A stretch of 45,039 nt of DNA, taken from positions 1-45,039 of the forward strand of contig CACWPR010000007.1 of NCBI GenBank assembly GCA_902762855.1, given 5' to 3'. Positions 27,027 to 35,821 of the stretch are shown in pieces. Below the pieces are notes generated by a model that did no database searches, was not told the origin of the DNA, and saw only the letters and a program-made list of their open reading frames with translations. This DNA comes from Ruminococcus flavefaciens (lineage in GTDB: Bacteria > Bacillota > Clostridia > Oscillospirales > Ruminococcaceae). The translations under genes and the position numbers were made by a program. Position 1 is the stretch's first letter. Every line of letters starts with the position of its first letter.

Positions 27027-29336
27027 TTACTGTTCCTGTGGAGGCTCCGGCGGTTCAGCCGCAGTGGGAGCGGCAGTAGGTACAGGAGTTTCCGGCTCTG
27101 TAGGCTGTGCAGCAGGTTCAGTGGGAGCTGCTGTTACAGGCTCTGATGAAGGCTCTGTAGGAGATACCGGGTCTGTGTAGACGGGGTATGTGGGGTAAGC
27201 AGCAGTTGTTGAGGAAGTGTTCTGACCGCCGCTTGAAGAAGTAGTGGTCTCAGTTGTGCCGGATGTAGTGGTAGTAGTTGTGGTCGTAGTGGTAGTGGAA
27301 AGTACAGGTCTTACCTCCTTGGGCAGTGCAGTAACAGTAGGCTTCACACCGTTGAGTCCGTAGCACTGCTGGTAAGCAAGAAGGATGTCTCTTATCATAT
27401 ACTTTGAGTACTCACCGTCCTCGATGACGCCTGCGAAAGCGACTTCCGGGTCGTCGGCGGGGGCAAAGCCTATGAAGAAGGAATTCTGCTTTTCAAGGTT
27501 GACTCCTGTCTGAGGTGTACCGGTCTTTATAGCTACAGTATAACCCAGGTTGCCGAGGGAGTACTGTGCAGGCATATTCTTTGCGGCATCTATCATTCCG
27601 CCGATGATATAGTCATAGACGTAATCGTAGTTGAGGGTTATCTTTTCAGCGATAGTCGGCTGAGTTTCAGAGATGAGGTTACCAGTGCCGTACTCATGGA
27701 GGCTGTCCACGAGATAGGGCTTGTAGCGGACTCCACGGTTAGCGATAGTGCCTGCGACTACAGCCATTTGCAGGGGAGTCATACCGCAGTCCTGGTTACC
27801 GATACCGGCCTGGATAACGGAGCCGATGTACCAGGGCTGACCATGGGCAGCGAATGTCTCTGGGTTACAGAGGTAGCCGGCAGCGTCACCGGTCTCGATT
27901 CCGGTAGGCTCGCCCAGACCGTAGAGCTTGGCATATCTGGTGATAGTGTCGATTCCAAGACGGTCGGAGAGCTCATAGAAGTACACGTTGCAGGAGACCT
28001 CGATAGCACGTCTTACAGCGATATTCTGGTGCCAGCCGGTGCAGGCATAATCTCCGCCGTGGTATTTAAAGTCGTGGTTGCAGTAGAAGGAAGTTTCACC
28101 GTTGACGATACCCTCGTTGAGTCCGGCTGTGGCAGTAATGGTCTTGAATGTGGAGCCCGGACGGTACTGTCCCCAGGTGGCACGGTTCAGCAGGGGGGAA
28201 TTCTCAGCTTGCAGGAAGTAGTCGAAGTTCTCTGCATAGTCCTTCAGGTTATATGTGGGAGCCGTTGCCATACCCCTGACAGCGCCGGTCTTTACGTCGA
28301 TAACAGCGATAGCGCCCTTCTTGGCGTCCAGGATTCCGGGCTTAGGGTTTATGGAGGGGAAGTTTTTCAGGAAATTGTCAAGGATGCCCTGTAGTTTGAG
28401 CTGGAAATTTCCGTCAACAGTGAGCTTGACAGTAGCACCGGTCTCTGTATGTGTGAGAGTCTTGATGTCAACGACATTGCCGTCCTTCAGGACTATCTCC
28501 TCCTCACCGTTGGTACCACGGAGCTCCTTTTCCATGGCCTGTTCGATACCGCTCTTTCCGAGCTGGTCGTTCATGGCATAGCCCTGATTTTTCAGTTCAT
28601 CGTACTCTTCAGCGTAAATGGGGCCGACAGTGCCTATTTCATGTGGGAGGATATCTCCACGCTCAATTTTGCGGTCGAAGGCCTCAACGGCCTCGATGCC
28701 CTTGTAGAAATTGCTGAGCTCCTTCATTTCCACAACAGTCTTTTCGTCAACGCCCTTTGCAAGGAGCATATCGTACTCATAGGAGAAGTCCTGGACTGTC
28801 ATCTCATAGCGCAGACCGGCGATTATCCTCTTGTCCTCGTCGGAGTAGGAATCGTCTATCTGGTAGTCGGAAATGAGCTTGTCCACGCAGTTTTCGGCAG
28901 TTGCGTAGACATTGAGGTTCAGGCTGGAGATGAGCTCTGAGGGGTCATCTGTAGTGAACACGTAGGGCCTGTCCTTGGAAATAGGCAGAGTCTCCTCAAC
29001 CACGTAGCCTCTTTCAAGAAGTGCTTTATACAGGCCTATAAGGGACTTGTTACCCTCCTTGAGGTCCTCTGGGAAGAAGGCCTTCCGGAGAACGAGGTCA
29101 CATCTTGCCTCATTCTTGACAATGATATTTCCGTTGTAGTCCATTATCTCTCCACGGGTGGCTTTTATGTCACGGGTGTAGACTGAGGTGCCGGGTCCGT
29201 ACTTGCTGTCCGGAGACTTTATGTCCTCGTCACCCACGACCTGTATCTCCATAAGGCGCATACCGCTGAGTACAGCCAGTATCACTACCAGAGCAACAAC
29301 GATTATGGATTTTATATTATCAGTAATGCCTTTCAA
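27027..29336 (-). CDS. mrdA: Penicillin-binding protein 2 (elongasome transpeptidase)
   Basis: 769 residues. One N-terminal membrane helix (~9-28) is followed by a dimerisation domain (TRGEIMDYNG, KSGIEQAMEKELRG). The transpeptidase domain has the catalytic triad motifs STFK (395-398, Ser395 nucleophile), SCN (448-450) and KTG (604-606). It is the class B transpeptidase that crosslinks side-wall peptidoglycan with the MreBCD system, and it follows mreD after 43 bases. The C-terminal ~100 residues are odd: a run of eleven Thr, then a Ser/Thr and Pro/Thr/Glu-rich tail to the end. Such tails are not part of standard PBP2 and may span the wall. Confidence 0.94.
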   Translation of the reverse strand: MKGITDNIKSIIVVALVVILAVLSGMRLMEIQVVGDEDIKSPDSKYGPGTSVYTRDIKATRGEIMDYNGNIIVKNEARCDLVLRKAFFPEDLKEGNKSLIGLYKALLERGYVVEETLPISKDRPYVFTTDDPSELISSLNLNVYATAENCVDKLISDYQIDDSYSDEDKRIIAGLRYEMTVQDFSYEYDMLLAKGVDEKTVVEMKELSNFYKGIEAVEAFDRKIERGDILPHEIGTVGPIYAEEYDELKNQGYAMNDQLGKSGIEQAMEKELRGTNGEEEIVLKDGNVVDIKTLTHTETGATVKLTVDGNFQLKLQGILDNFLKNFPSINPKPGILDAKKGAIAVIDVKTGAVRGMATAPTYNLKDYAENFDYFLQAENSPLLNRATWGQYRPGSTFKTITATAGLNEGIVNGETSFYCNHDFKYHGGDYACTGWHQNIAVRRAIEVSCNVYFYELSDRLGIDTITRYAKLYGLGEPTGIETGDAAGYLCNPETFAAHGQPWYIGSVIQAGIGNQDCGMTPLQMAVVAGTIANRGVRYKPYLVDSLHEYGTGNLISETQPTIAEKITLNYDYVYDYIIGGMIDAAKNMPAQYSLGNLGYTVAIKTGTPQTGVNLEKQNSFFIGFAPADDPEVAFAGVIEDGEYSKYMIRDILLAYQQCYGLNGVKPTVTALPKEVRPVLSTTTTTTTTTTTSGTTETTTSSSGGQNTSSTTAAYPTYPVYTDPVSPTEPSSEPVTAAPTEPAAQPTEPETPVPTAAPTAAEPPEPPQEQ

Positions 29337-29379
29337 AAAATGCTCCTCCTTTATAAAGGAGACCGCACAGTCTGTGCGG

Positions 29380-29952
29380 TCAAGAGTTCTGTTGGGTCTT
29401 TGTTGTAATGACTTCCTCGATGGTCAGATGGTTCTTAGGCATGAGGAATTTGTTGATGAGCTTGATGATAAGAAAAACGAACACCGCTGATATCATGGTG
29501 TACAACCATATTTTCAGCGTATAGCGGACAAATATTCGTTCCACATTATCATAGTTCCATATTTTGTAGTAGAAACGGTAGTCCAGTCTGCACTGTATGT
29601 ATGAAGCAGCGGCAGTTATGAGCATGAAGTTGACGAACTTGTTTCGCAGATACAGCTCAAATACCAGTGATACCACGATGCAGAAGAATGCCAGTATAAC
29701 TGCGTTATAGCCGAAGAGCTTACCGCAGGCTATGTCTATCAGGAATCCGCAGACAGCTCCTGTGAACACAGAGCCGTACTGGTTGTTGTTCACCGCAATG
29801 GCCAGAGCCAGTGGGACCAGTATGACGGGCTTGAGCCATGTTCCGGAGGTCATGAAGATGAACCCGAAGAAAATGAGGACATAGTAAAGAGTCCAGCGCA
29901 GAACAGTTTTGAAGTAGAGTATGCGCTGTTCACGGGTAGTTCTTATCCGCAT
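29380..29952 (-). CDS. mreD: Rod shape-determining protein MreD
   Basis: 190 residues with about five membrane helices. MreD is poorly conserved in sequence, but the polytopic profile, the length and the position between mreC and the PBP2 gene identify it. Its start shares one base with the mreC stop (TGATG). Part of the elongasome that guides side-wall synthesis. Confidence 0.88.
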   Translation of the reverse strand: MRIRTTREQRILYFKTVLRWTLYYVLIFFGFIFMTSGTWLKPVILVPLALAIAVNNNQYGSVFTGAVCGFLIDIACGKLFGYNAVILAFFCIVVSLVFELYLRNKFVNFMLITAAASYIQCRLDYRFYYKIWNYDNVERIFVRYTLKIWLYTMISAVFVFLIIKLINKFLMPKNHLTIEEVITTKTQQNS

Positions 29953-30806
29953 CAGTCATCCTCCTTTTTTCCGCTGAAATCGGTGATGACTATTACTGAT
30001 GTGAGTCGTGTTATGTCTATGCAGGGCTCTATCTCAGCGCACATTGAAAGTCCGCTGGTGTCGTAGCTTATTGACTTTACAGTGCCGATAGAGTAATCCT
30101 TTGGGAAGAGTCCGCTTGTACCGGTGGTTATCATAAGGTCGCCGGCCTTCAGCTTATTTGAAAGACTCAGGTGACTGAGCTTGGTATTTCCTTTTTCTGC
30201 TGAGAGTATCGAGCCTTCGATTATGCCGTAGTCGGCAGTAGAAGATGAGCATACAGCCGCAATAGAGAGGTCAGGGGAGAGGATAGTTCTTACAGTAGAA
30301 ACGTGTTCTGAGACCTCCACGGTTATGCCTACAAGTCCCTCGGCAGTAACTACAGGGCAGTTAGGCTTTATGTCGTCTGCTGAACCCTTGTCGATAGTGA
30401 ACGACCTGAACGGGTCATTTGCCACATATCCCAAGACATCGCAGGGGACAGAGAGGATGTAGTCGTCATGCTCTTCCTTGATGCTGACGAACTTTCTCAG
30501 CTCCTCCACCTCAGCCTTGAGAGCGTCGTACTCAGTGAGTTCACGGTTGAGCTCTCCTATCTGCTCTTTCAGACGCTTGTTCTCCTCGTAGTATTCGTCG
30601 GCATTGTTTATCTTATCCAGGTCATGCTCGATGTTCATGCTTATCTTGTTGGAGACCTTGCGGAAGGGCTTGGTCACGGTATTTATAAAGGACGCACCTG
30701 AAACGGAATAGCCTCCCTTGGTGACGGCATATATCATTATGCCCACAAGAAAGGCGAGAAAAGCAAGCAGTATCTTGAATCTGGTGCTTTTTAGGAATTC
30801 ACGCAT
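29952..30806 (-). CDS. mreC: Rod shape-determining protein MreC
   Basis: 284 residues. A short cytoplasmic start and one membrane helix (~11-27), then a coiled coil (~70-110, EENKRLKEQIGELNRELTEY) and a beta-rich outer domain with YVANDPFRSFTIDKGS, GLVGITVEVSEHVSTVRTIL and a GDLMITTGTSGLFPKDYSIG segment. These are hallmark MreC elements. The stop overlaps the mreD start, and it follows mreB after 11 bases with a GGAGG site. It links MreB filaments to PBP2 outside the membrane. Confidence 0.95.
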   Translation of the reverse strand: MREFLKSTRFKILLAFLAFLVGIMIYAVTKGGYSVSGASFINTVTKPFRKVSNKISMNIEHDLDKINNADEYYEENKRLKEQIGELNRELTEYDALKAEVEELRKFVSIKEEHDDYILSVPCDVLGYVANDPFRSFTIDKGSADDIKPNCPVVTAEGLVGITVEVSEHVSTVRTILSPDLSIAAVCSSSTADYGIIEGSILSAEKGNTKLSHLSLSNKLKAGDLMITTGTSGLFPKDYSIGTVKSISYDTSGLSMCAEIEPCIDITRLTSVIVITDFSGKKEDD

Positions 30807-30817
30807 GGAGCTCCTCC

Positions 30818-31834
30818 TTAATAGTACTTGACGTTTTCAGTGAGAGCGTCCTGATAATCGCTTATATTTTCAAGTATCCTGCCGGTACCCTCAGCCACGC
30901 AGTCGAGGGGATATTCAGCGATATACACCGGCATACCGGTCTCACGGTTGATGAGCTTGTCCAGACCTCTCAGGAGGGCACCGCCGCCGGCGAGAGTGAT
31001 GCCGTGGTCGATGATGTCAGCAGAGAGTTCAGGGGGAGTCTCTTCAAGAGTGGACTTTATAGCGTCGATGACTCTGGAAAGGGGCTCGACCAGAGCGTCA
31101 CGTATCTCAGCGGAGTTTACGGTTATGTTCTCCGGGAGACCGTTTAAGAGGTTGCGGCCCTTTATCTCCATAGTTTCCTCCTTTTCGCTGGGGAAGGCAG
31201 AGCCTATTTCCAGCTTTACGTTCTCGGCAGTTCTCTCACCTATGAGGAGGTTATACTTTTTCTTTATATAATTGATGATAGCGTTGTCGAATTCATCGCC
31301 GGCGCATCTTACTGACCTTGCGGCCACGATGCCTCCCAGGGAGATGACAGCCACCTCACTGGTACCTCCGCCGATGTCAACTATCATACTTCCGGCCGGG
31401 TCATTAGTAGGCAGACCTGCACCGATAGCTGCGGCCATAGGCTCCTCAATGATGAGTACGTTGTTGGCGCCGGCCTTCTTGCAGGACTCTCTTACTGCAC
31501 GGCGCTCAACGGCGGTAACACCGGAGGGGATGCAGATGATGACATTTGCCTTTGTGAAGAGAGTGCCTTTCAGAGCCTTTCTGATAAATTCCTGAAGCAT
31601 GGTGGTAGCGATGTCAAAGTCAGCTATAACACCGTCCTTCAGAGGTCTTACAGCTACGATAGAGCCGGGAGTCCTTCCGATGACGTCCTTAGCCTCCTTG
31701 CCCACATAGCGGCACTTATCGGTCCTGGTATTGACTGCGACCACAGAGGGTTCACGGATGATGATGCCCTTTCCCCTCATATAGACCAGAGTGTTGGCAG
31801 TACCCAGGTCTATACCAATATCTTTTGTAAACAT
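30818..31834 (-). CDS. mreB: Rod shape-determining actin homologue MreB
   Basis: 338 residues. Actin-fold ATPase: phosphate-1 loop [14 protein letters not shown] near the N-terminus, [14 protein letters not shown] and [18 protein letters not shown] (phosphate-2), and [15 protein letters not shown] (adenosine). It forms membrane-bound filaments that place the wall-elongation machinery. AAGGAG lies before the ATG, and a clear promoter lies 30-60 bases upstream. It heads the mreBCD-mrdA operon. Presence of mreB implies rod or ovoid growth, notable if the host is a coccus-like Ruminococcus. Confidence 0.98.
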   Translation of the reverse strand: MFTKDIGIDLGTANTLVYMRGKGIIIREPSVVAVNTRTDKCRYVGKEAKDVIGRTPGSIVAVRPLKDGVIADFDIATTMLQEFIRKALKGTLFTKANVIICIPSGVTAVERRAVRESCKKAGANNVLIIEEPMAAAIGAGLPTNDPAGSMIVDIGGGTSEVAVISLGGIVAARSVRCAGDEFDNAIINYIKKKYNLLIGERTAENVKLEIGSAFPSEKEETMEIKGRNLLNGLPENITVNSAEIRDALVEPLSRVIDAIKSTLEETPPELSADIIDHGITLAGGGALLRGLDKLINRETGMPVYIAEYPLDCVAEGTGRILENISDYQDALTENVKYY

Positions 31835-31867
31835 TTTGCAGCTCCTTATACTTCTTTTTTCTTTATT

Positions 31868-31896
31868 ATTATAACACTATTATGTGATATAGACAA
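31868..31896 (-). promoter_or_regulatory. Sigma-A promoter of mreB operon
   Basis: On the minus strand, TTGTCT (31896-31891), 17-base spacer, TATAAT (31873-31868), 34 bases before the mreB start. Confidence 0.82.
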
Positions 31897-31952
31897 TGTC
31901 TGCGGTGTGAGAATTTTTTCCACCGGGACCGCAATATTTTCACTCCGGCGCA

Positions 31953-32219
31953 TTATTTGCCGGGGATGAGCTTGGGAGCGGTCTTGTAATAGACAAAAAG
32001 TGACAGAAGCAGGAAGAGTATCTGTGCCACATTTGCCTTTATGTAAATGCCGAAAGCGAGTTTGAGAACGTCGGTGTCGATGAGGTAGCTGTCCGGCATG
32101 AACTTGAACGATTTTGAGTAGCCGAGCCAGGTCAATGGTTCAAGGTTTACATTTCCAACGAGTCCGCCGAGCACGAGTGCAGCGACGATGAGCAACAGCA
32201 TATAGAGTGTTCTTTTCAT
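31953..32219 (-). CDS. Small membrane protein, DUF4321 family
   Basis: 88 residues with two membrane helices (~5-22 and ~62-80) and a loop containing YLIDTDVLKLAFGIYIKANVAQ. The pattern, a G-rich first helix, then LdvlkLaFGiyiklN, then a final helix, matches the DUF4321 family that is usually encoded next to mreB in Clostridia. GGAG lies eight bases before the ATG. It likely acts in the envelope, but no function is established. Confidence 0.75.
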   Translation of the reverse strand: MKRTLYMLLLIVAALVLGGLVGNVNLEPLTWLGYSKSFKFMPDSYLIDTDVLKLAFGIYIKANVAQILFLLLSLFVYYKTAPKLIPGK

Positions 32220-32299
32220 TTGTTATCTCCATTCTGCCGTTACGCACTTTCAGCGTATGTGCGCCGGCGGTAGTATTACTTTATAGTCAGTTCTTGTGA

Positions 32300-32737
32300 C
32301 TATATGCCTGATGAGCCGAATCCTCCTGCCCCTCTGTCTGTGTCGGGCAGGTCCTGACTCACCTCTATTTCCGGGAAGAGCACCGGTGTTGGTACGAGCT
32401 GAGCTATCCTCATACCGTGTTCAACGGTAAACGGCTCATGGCCGTGATTTATCAGCGGAACCATCCACTGACCTCTGTAGTCGCTGTCCACGATACCCAC
32501 ACAGTTTGCCAGCGAGACTCCGAATTTAGCGGAGAGACCTGACCGTGGGTAGATGAGCAGAGCAACGTCATCTTTGTCGGGAGCGGCAGTGAGTCCGGTG
32601 GGGATGAGCCTTATCTCTCCGGGAGGGATAGTAACATTTTCATCCAGGCAGGCAAAAATGTCCATACCTGCACTTCCGGGGGTAGCTCTTTCCGGTATAA
32701 CAGCTTTTTCGTCGAGTTTTTTGAAGGTTATCTTCAT
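32300..32737 (-). CDS. dut: dUTP diphosphatase (dUTPase)
   Basis: 145 residues with all five trimeric dUTPase motifs: GSAGMDI (~21-27), PRSGLS (~64-69), GIVDSDYRG (~81-89), RIAQL (~110-114) and the C-terminal RGAGGFGSSG (~135-144). It converts dUTP to dUMP, keeping uracil out of DNA. The ATG at 32737 is used because AGAGGT lies upstream within the preceding gene and because the family begins here; the frame runs 30 codons further back but overlaps the U32 gene and encodes nothing dUTPase-like. Just one base separates it from the U32 stop. Confidence 0.96.
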   Translation of the reverse strand: MKITFKKLDEKAVIPERATPGSAGMDIFACLDENVTIPPGEIRLIPTGLTAAPDKDDVALLIYPRSGLSAKFGVSLANCVGIVDSDYRGQWMVPLINHGHEPFTVEHGMRIAQLVPTPVLFPEIEVSQDLPDTDRGAGGFGSSGI

Positions 32738-32738
32738 A

Positions 32739-34769
32739 TTATATACCTCTGTAGTAAAGGCCTCTGGTGAGGTTTCCATTAGGGCGGGCGCCTGAGAGCG
32801 CCCTCCGGGACTGGTCCCGGTCCTCATCGGTAAGTATTATCAGTCCGAAGTCCGCACAGCTGAGTTCGCTTAGCCTGTCACTCATGTAAAGGATGTCGGG
32901 GTTGAGTACCTCGATGTATTCCTTTGAGCAGGCAACGGGAAGGACACGTCCTGTCCTGTCGGTAAGCTGTTTCCGGCATTTTCCGCATCCCACCTCATTT
33001 TTTATCGGGCAGTTCCTGGTGAGCATGAGCGGCAGACGGCCGTATACCACAGCTCCCAGCGGGACCGGTGAGCGGAGCCTTCCAAGCTGAGCGGCAGTGG
33101 CCTCGAAGGAGACCACAAGGTCCTCAAAACCGATAGCTGCCAGTCTTGCGGCGCTGAAGGAGTTGAACACATTCAGCGTAAAGCTGCCGTGGAGCCTGAA
33201 TCCAAGTTCAAGGCCGATTGCAGCTGAGTCCGGAGTGTGACAAAAGAGCCGTGTGTATCCGGAGTTTTTCAGTTCACGGAGCCGCCGGATGGTATTGTCC
33301 TCATCGGTGATGAACCTTGGAGGTGACAGAATGACTCTGTCACGGGCGAGGCTTCCGACAGCAGGGGAGTCAGCCATTTCAATGGGGATTATAACATCCG
33401 CATCAGTTCCGGCGGCAGCCTCTATCTGCTGGGGAGTCCTGCACATAACACGGAATGTCATAGCAGACTTCCGGCAAGTGCGGCTGTTTTCCGGGAATTC
33501 CGGATCCAGCTCCTCCATGGTATATTTTGGTGTGTTATTATTTATAATGAGCTCCGTCAGCTTTTCAGCAAGCTGTCTGCGGAGCTGATTGAGCTTTCCT
33601 GCCGGGACGATAAGTCCCTCACCGATGTCAGCGTCAAGTCCTGCGTAGCTGAAGACCGTATCTCCCAGTTTTGAGAGCTGCTTTTCAAGAGCTGCGGCAT
33701 CAGTCGGGCGATTCACAGCCTTATCAGGGACATCTCCTATGACCTCAGCGGTGACTCCGCCGGCACTTCCTGAGATACAGACCGGCTGTCCTTCCTTGAT
33801 AACGGCACTGAAATGCAGGTCCCAGACCTTTCTTTCGTACCTGTAGAGCTCATGTATCTGAGGGATAAGGCTGTGAGCAGCGGTGACGTCCTCTTTTTCC
33901 CGGACTCCGAACATATCCTGTCTTTTGCCGGTAAAATAGCCGTCAGTAAAGCCTCCTCTGGAGAAGATGCCTCTCAGGAGCTGCATATCGGGAGCCTGTC
34001 CGTCAAGGGACTTTCTGAGCTCGCTGACAGCGGATGCAACGTATTCCGGACGTTTCATCCTGCCCTCTATCTTGAAGGAATCCACTCCGATATCTGCAAG
34101 CTCACGGGCTTTGGGAAGGAGGGAGAGGTCTTTCAGAGAAAGGGCGGCAGCATTTTTATTGCCGGAGGCCGTAAAAGGAAGGCGGCAGGCCTGTCCGCAG
34201 CAGCCTCGGTTGGCAGAACGTGAACCCATGACTGCAGACATATAGCACTGACCTGAGACAGACATACACAGTGCGCCGTGGACAAATATCTCAGTTTCGA
34301 TGTTTTCACGGCATATCCTTTCGATTACGGAGCGGTCCAGCTCTCGTGCAGGGACAACTCTTGCGTATCCCAGCCTGCTGAGGAGTCTCGCACCTGCGGC
34401 AGTGTGTACTGACATCTGGGTGGATGCGTGGAGCACAGCGTTGGGGACGCATTTCTTTATGAGTGCAGCAGCGCCCCAGTCCTGGACAATGAAGGCATCG
34501 ACCCCGGAAGCTGCTGCGGACCTTATAAAATCGCAGAATTCCAGGCATTCGTCGTCGGAAATGACAGTATTTACAGCCAGGTCCAGCTTAGCGCCGTACA
34601 TATGGCAGAGCCTTGCGGCCTCTGCGAGCTCCTCACTGCTGAAATTAGCAGCGCTGCTCCGGGCGGAGAATCGTTTTCCTCCCAGGTACACGGCATCGGC
34701 GCCGGAGCGCAGTGCGGCCGAGAGTGTCTCCATGCTCCCGGCAGGAGCAAGGACCTCAGTGCGGCTCAT
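32739..34769 (-). CDS. U32-family peptidase-like protein (long form)
   Basis: 676 residues. The N-terminal U32 core has VLAPAGSMETLSAALRSGADAVYLGGKRF and the GALCMSVSGQCYMSAVMGSRSANRG-C-C-GQACR region with its Cys cluster. Cys residues GCGKC further on and the ~300-residue C-terminal extension match the longer collagenase-like/DUF3656-type branch. Members of this family act on RNA or cofactor pathways (for example 23S rRNA hydroxylation by RlhA) as well as being called peptidases, so the activity is uncertain. The start overlaps the zapA stop (TAATG). Confidence 0.88.
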   Translation of the reverse strand: MSRTEVLAPAGSMETLSAALRSGADAVYLGGKRFSARSSAANFSSEELAEAARLCHMYGAKLDLAVNTVISDDECLEFCDFIRSAAASGVDAFIVQDWGAAALIKKCVPNAVLHASTQMSVHTAAGARLLSRLGYARVVPARELDRSVIERICRENIETEIFVHGALCMSVSGQCYMSAVMGSRSANRGCCGQACRLPFTASGNKNAAALSLKDLSLLPKARELADIGVDSFKIEGRMKRPEYVASAVSELRKSLDGQAPDMQLLRGIFSRGGFTDGYFTGKRQDMFGVREKEDVTAAHSLIPQIHELYRYERKVWDLHFSAVIKEGQPVCISGSAGGVTAEVIGDVPDKAVNRPTDAAALEKQLSKLGDTVFSYAGLDADIGEGLIVPAGKLNQLRRQLAEKLTELIINNNTPKYTMEELDPEFPENSRTCRKSAMTFRVMCRTPQQIEAAAGTDADVIIPIEMADSPAVGSLARDRVILSPPRFITDEDNTIRRLRELKNSGYTRLFCHTPDSAAIGLELGFRLHGSFTLNVFNSFSAARLAAIGFEDLVVSFEATAAQLGRLRSPVPLGAVVYGRLPLMLTRNCPIKNEVGCGKCRKQLTDRTGRVLPVACSKEYIEVLNPDILYMSDRLSELSCADFGLIILTDEDRDQSRRALSGARPNGNLTRGLYYRGI

Positions 34770-35134
34770 TATATGCTTTCGCTGAGCTGCTTGAGTTTGA
34801 CCATATTCTCAAGCTGAACTATCTTTGAACGCAGAACCTCTATCTCCTTCTGAGCGGCATCCTTTTCGATGCGGGACCTTCCGGCCTCGTCCACGTACTC
34901 CTTGGTCTGAGTACGGATGCTGTCCAGCTTCTGATTGGCCTTGTTGAGGTCGTCAAGAAGGCTGAGTGCGACCATGATAGATGCTCCATAGGGGGAAGAA
35001 CCGCTGCCGGAGTTGATTATCTCATTTATTTTTGACTCCAGGGCTCTTGCAAGTGCGAAAACGTAATTAGGCGATTCGGAGGTCTTGAGCTTATACTCCT
35101 TACCGCATATAGTTACTTTAACTTCGTTAGGCAT
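34769..35134 (-). CDS. zapA: Cell division protein ZapA
   Basis: 121 residues. The N-terminal MPNEVKVTICGKEYKLKTSES and the helix YVFALARALESKINEI are typical of ZapA; the rest is a coiled coil (IEKDAAQKEIEVLRSKIVQLENM). It bundles FtsZ filaments at the division ring. The ATG at 35134 is preferred: AGAAAGGA lies about nine bases upstream. A start 12 codons earlier is possible. It is the first gene of zapA-U32-dut, and a TATAAT -10 sequence (35181-35176, minus) lies ~45 bases upstream. Confidence 0.93.
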   Translation of the reverse strand: MPNEVKVTICGKEYKLKTSESPNYVFALARALESKINEIINSGSGSSPYGASIMVALSLLDDLNKANQKLDSIRTQTKEYVDEAGRSRIEKDAAQKEIEVLRSKIVQLENMVKLKQLSESI

Positions 35135-35234
35135 TTTGTATCTTTCCTTTCTGAGCGAAATATACTCCACTCTACATTATACAACATTTTCCTTGGATAT
35201 GGAAGAGGTTTTTGAAGTTAATATAATTATTTTT

Positions 35235-35819
35235 TTAGTAGTATCTTTTCAGACCGATGACTTTGCCCAGTATCTCCACTTCGTCGAAGATGAGAGGGTC
35301 CATAGTGTCGTTCTCAGGCTGGAGACGGTAGTGGCCTCTTTCCTTGTAGAAGGTCTTGACAGTGGCCTCTTCATGGTCCACCATTGCAACGACTATGTCG
35401 CCGTTTTCGGCATAGTCAGTCTTGCGGACGATGACGATGTCTCCGTCGAGGATTCCGGCATTTATCATGCTCTCGCCTCTTATTTTCAGAGCGAAGAGCT
35501 CGGAGGGGTCGCAGCCTTCGGCCTCGAAGCCTATATATCCGGTAATGTCTTCGATAGCAGTTATAGGCTGGCCTGCTGTGACAGTACCTATCACCGGAAC
35601 TGAAGCAGTCATGCTGTTGGGAAGGCGGATAGTGCGGTTGAGGTGGTCGGTCTTTTCAAGGAGACCTTCCTCCACGAGCATATTGATATAGCGGTGGGCA
35701 GTGGAGGTGGAACGGAATCCCATAGCGTCCATTATCTCACGGACAGAAGGGGAGGTCCCTTCATTTATGCGCCGTTTTATATAGTTGAATACCTCGGTCT
35801 TGTTATCGTTTACTGACAT
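35235..35819 (-). CDS. lexA: SOS repressor LexA
   Basis: 194 residues. N-terminal winged helix with SVREIMDAMGFRSTSTAHRYINML, then the self-cleavage domain: scissile A82-G83 in GTVTAGQP, catalytic Ser117 in GESM, and Lys155 in EATVKTF. It represses DNA-damage genes until RecA triggers its cleavage. The ATG at 35819 is used because GAGGAGG lies seven bases upstream; the ATG at 35825 would overlap the murC stop and leave almost no spacing. Only two bases separate it from murC, so it is probably cotranscribed with it. I found no clear LexA box nearby. Confidence 0.96.
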   Translation of the reverse strand: MSVNDNKTEVFNYIKRRINEGTSPSVREIMDAMGFRSTSTAHRYINMLVEEGLLEKTDHLNRTIRLPNSMTASVPVIGTVTAGQPITAIEDITGYIGFEAEGCDPSELFALKIRGESMINAGILDGDIVIVRKTDYAENGDIVVAMVDHEEATVKTFYKERGHYRLQPENDTMDPLIFDEVEILGKVIGLKRYY

Positions 35820-35821
35820 AG

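Noticed and set aside
32738-32827. N-terminal extension of the dUTPase frame
   Set aside because: It overlaps the U32 gene, has no dUTPase-like sequence and the family begins at 32737.
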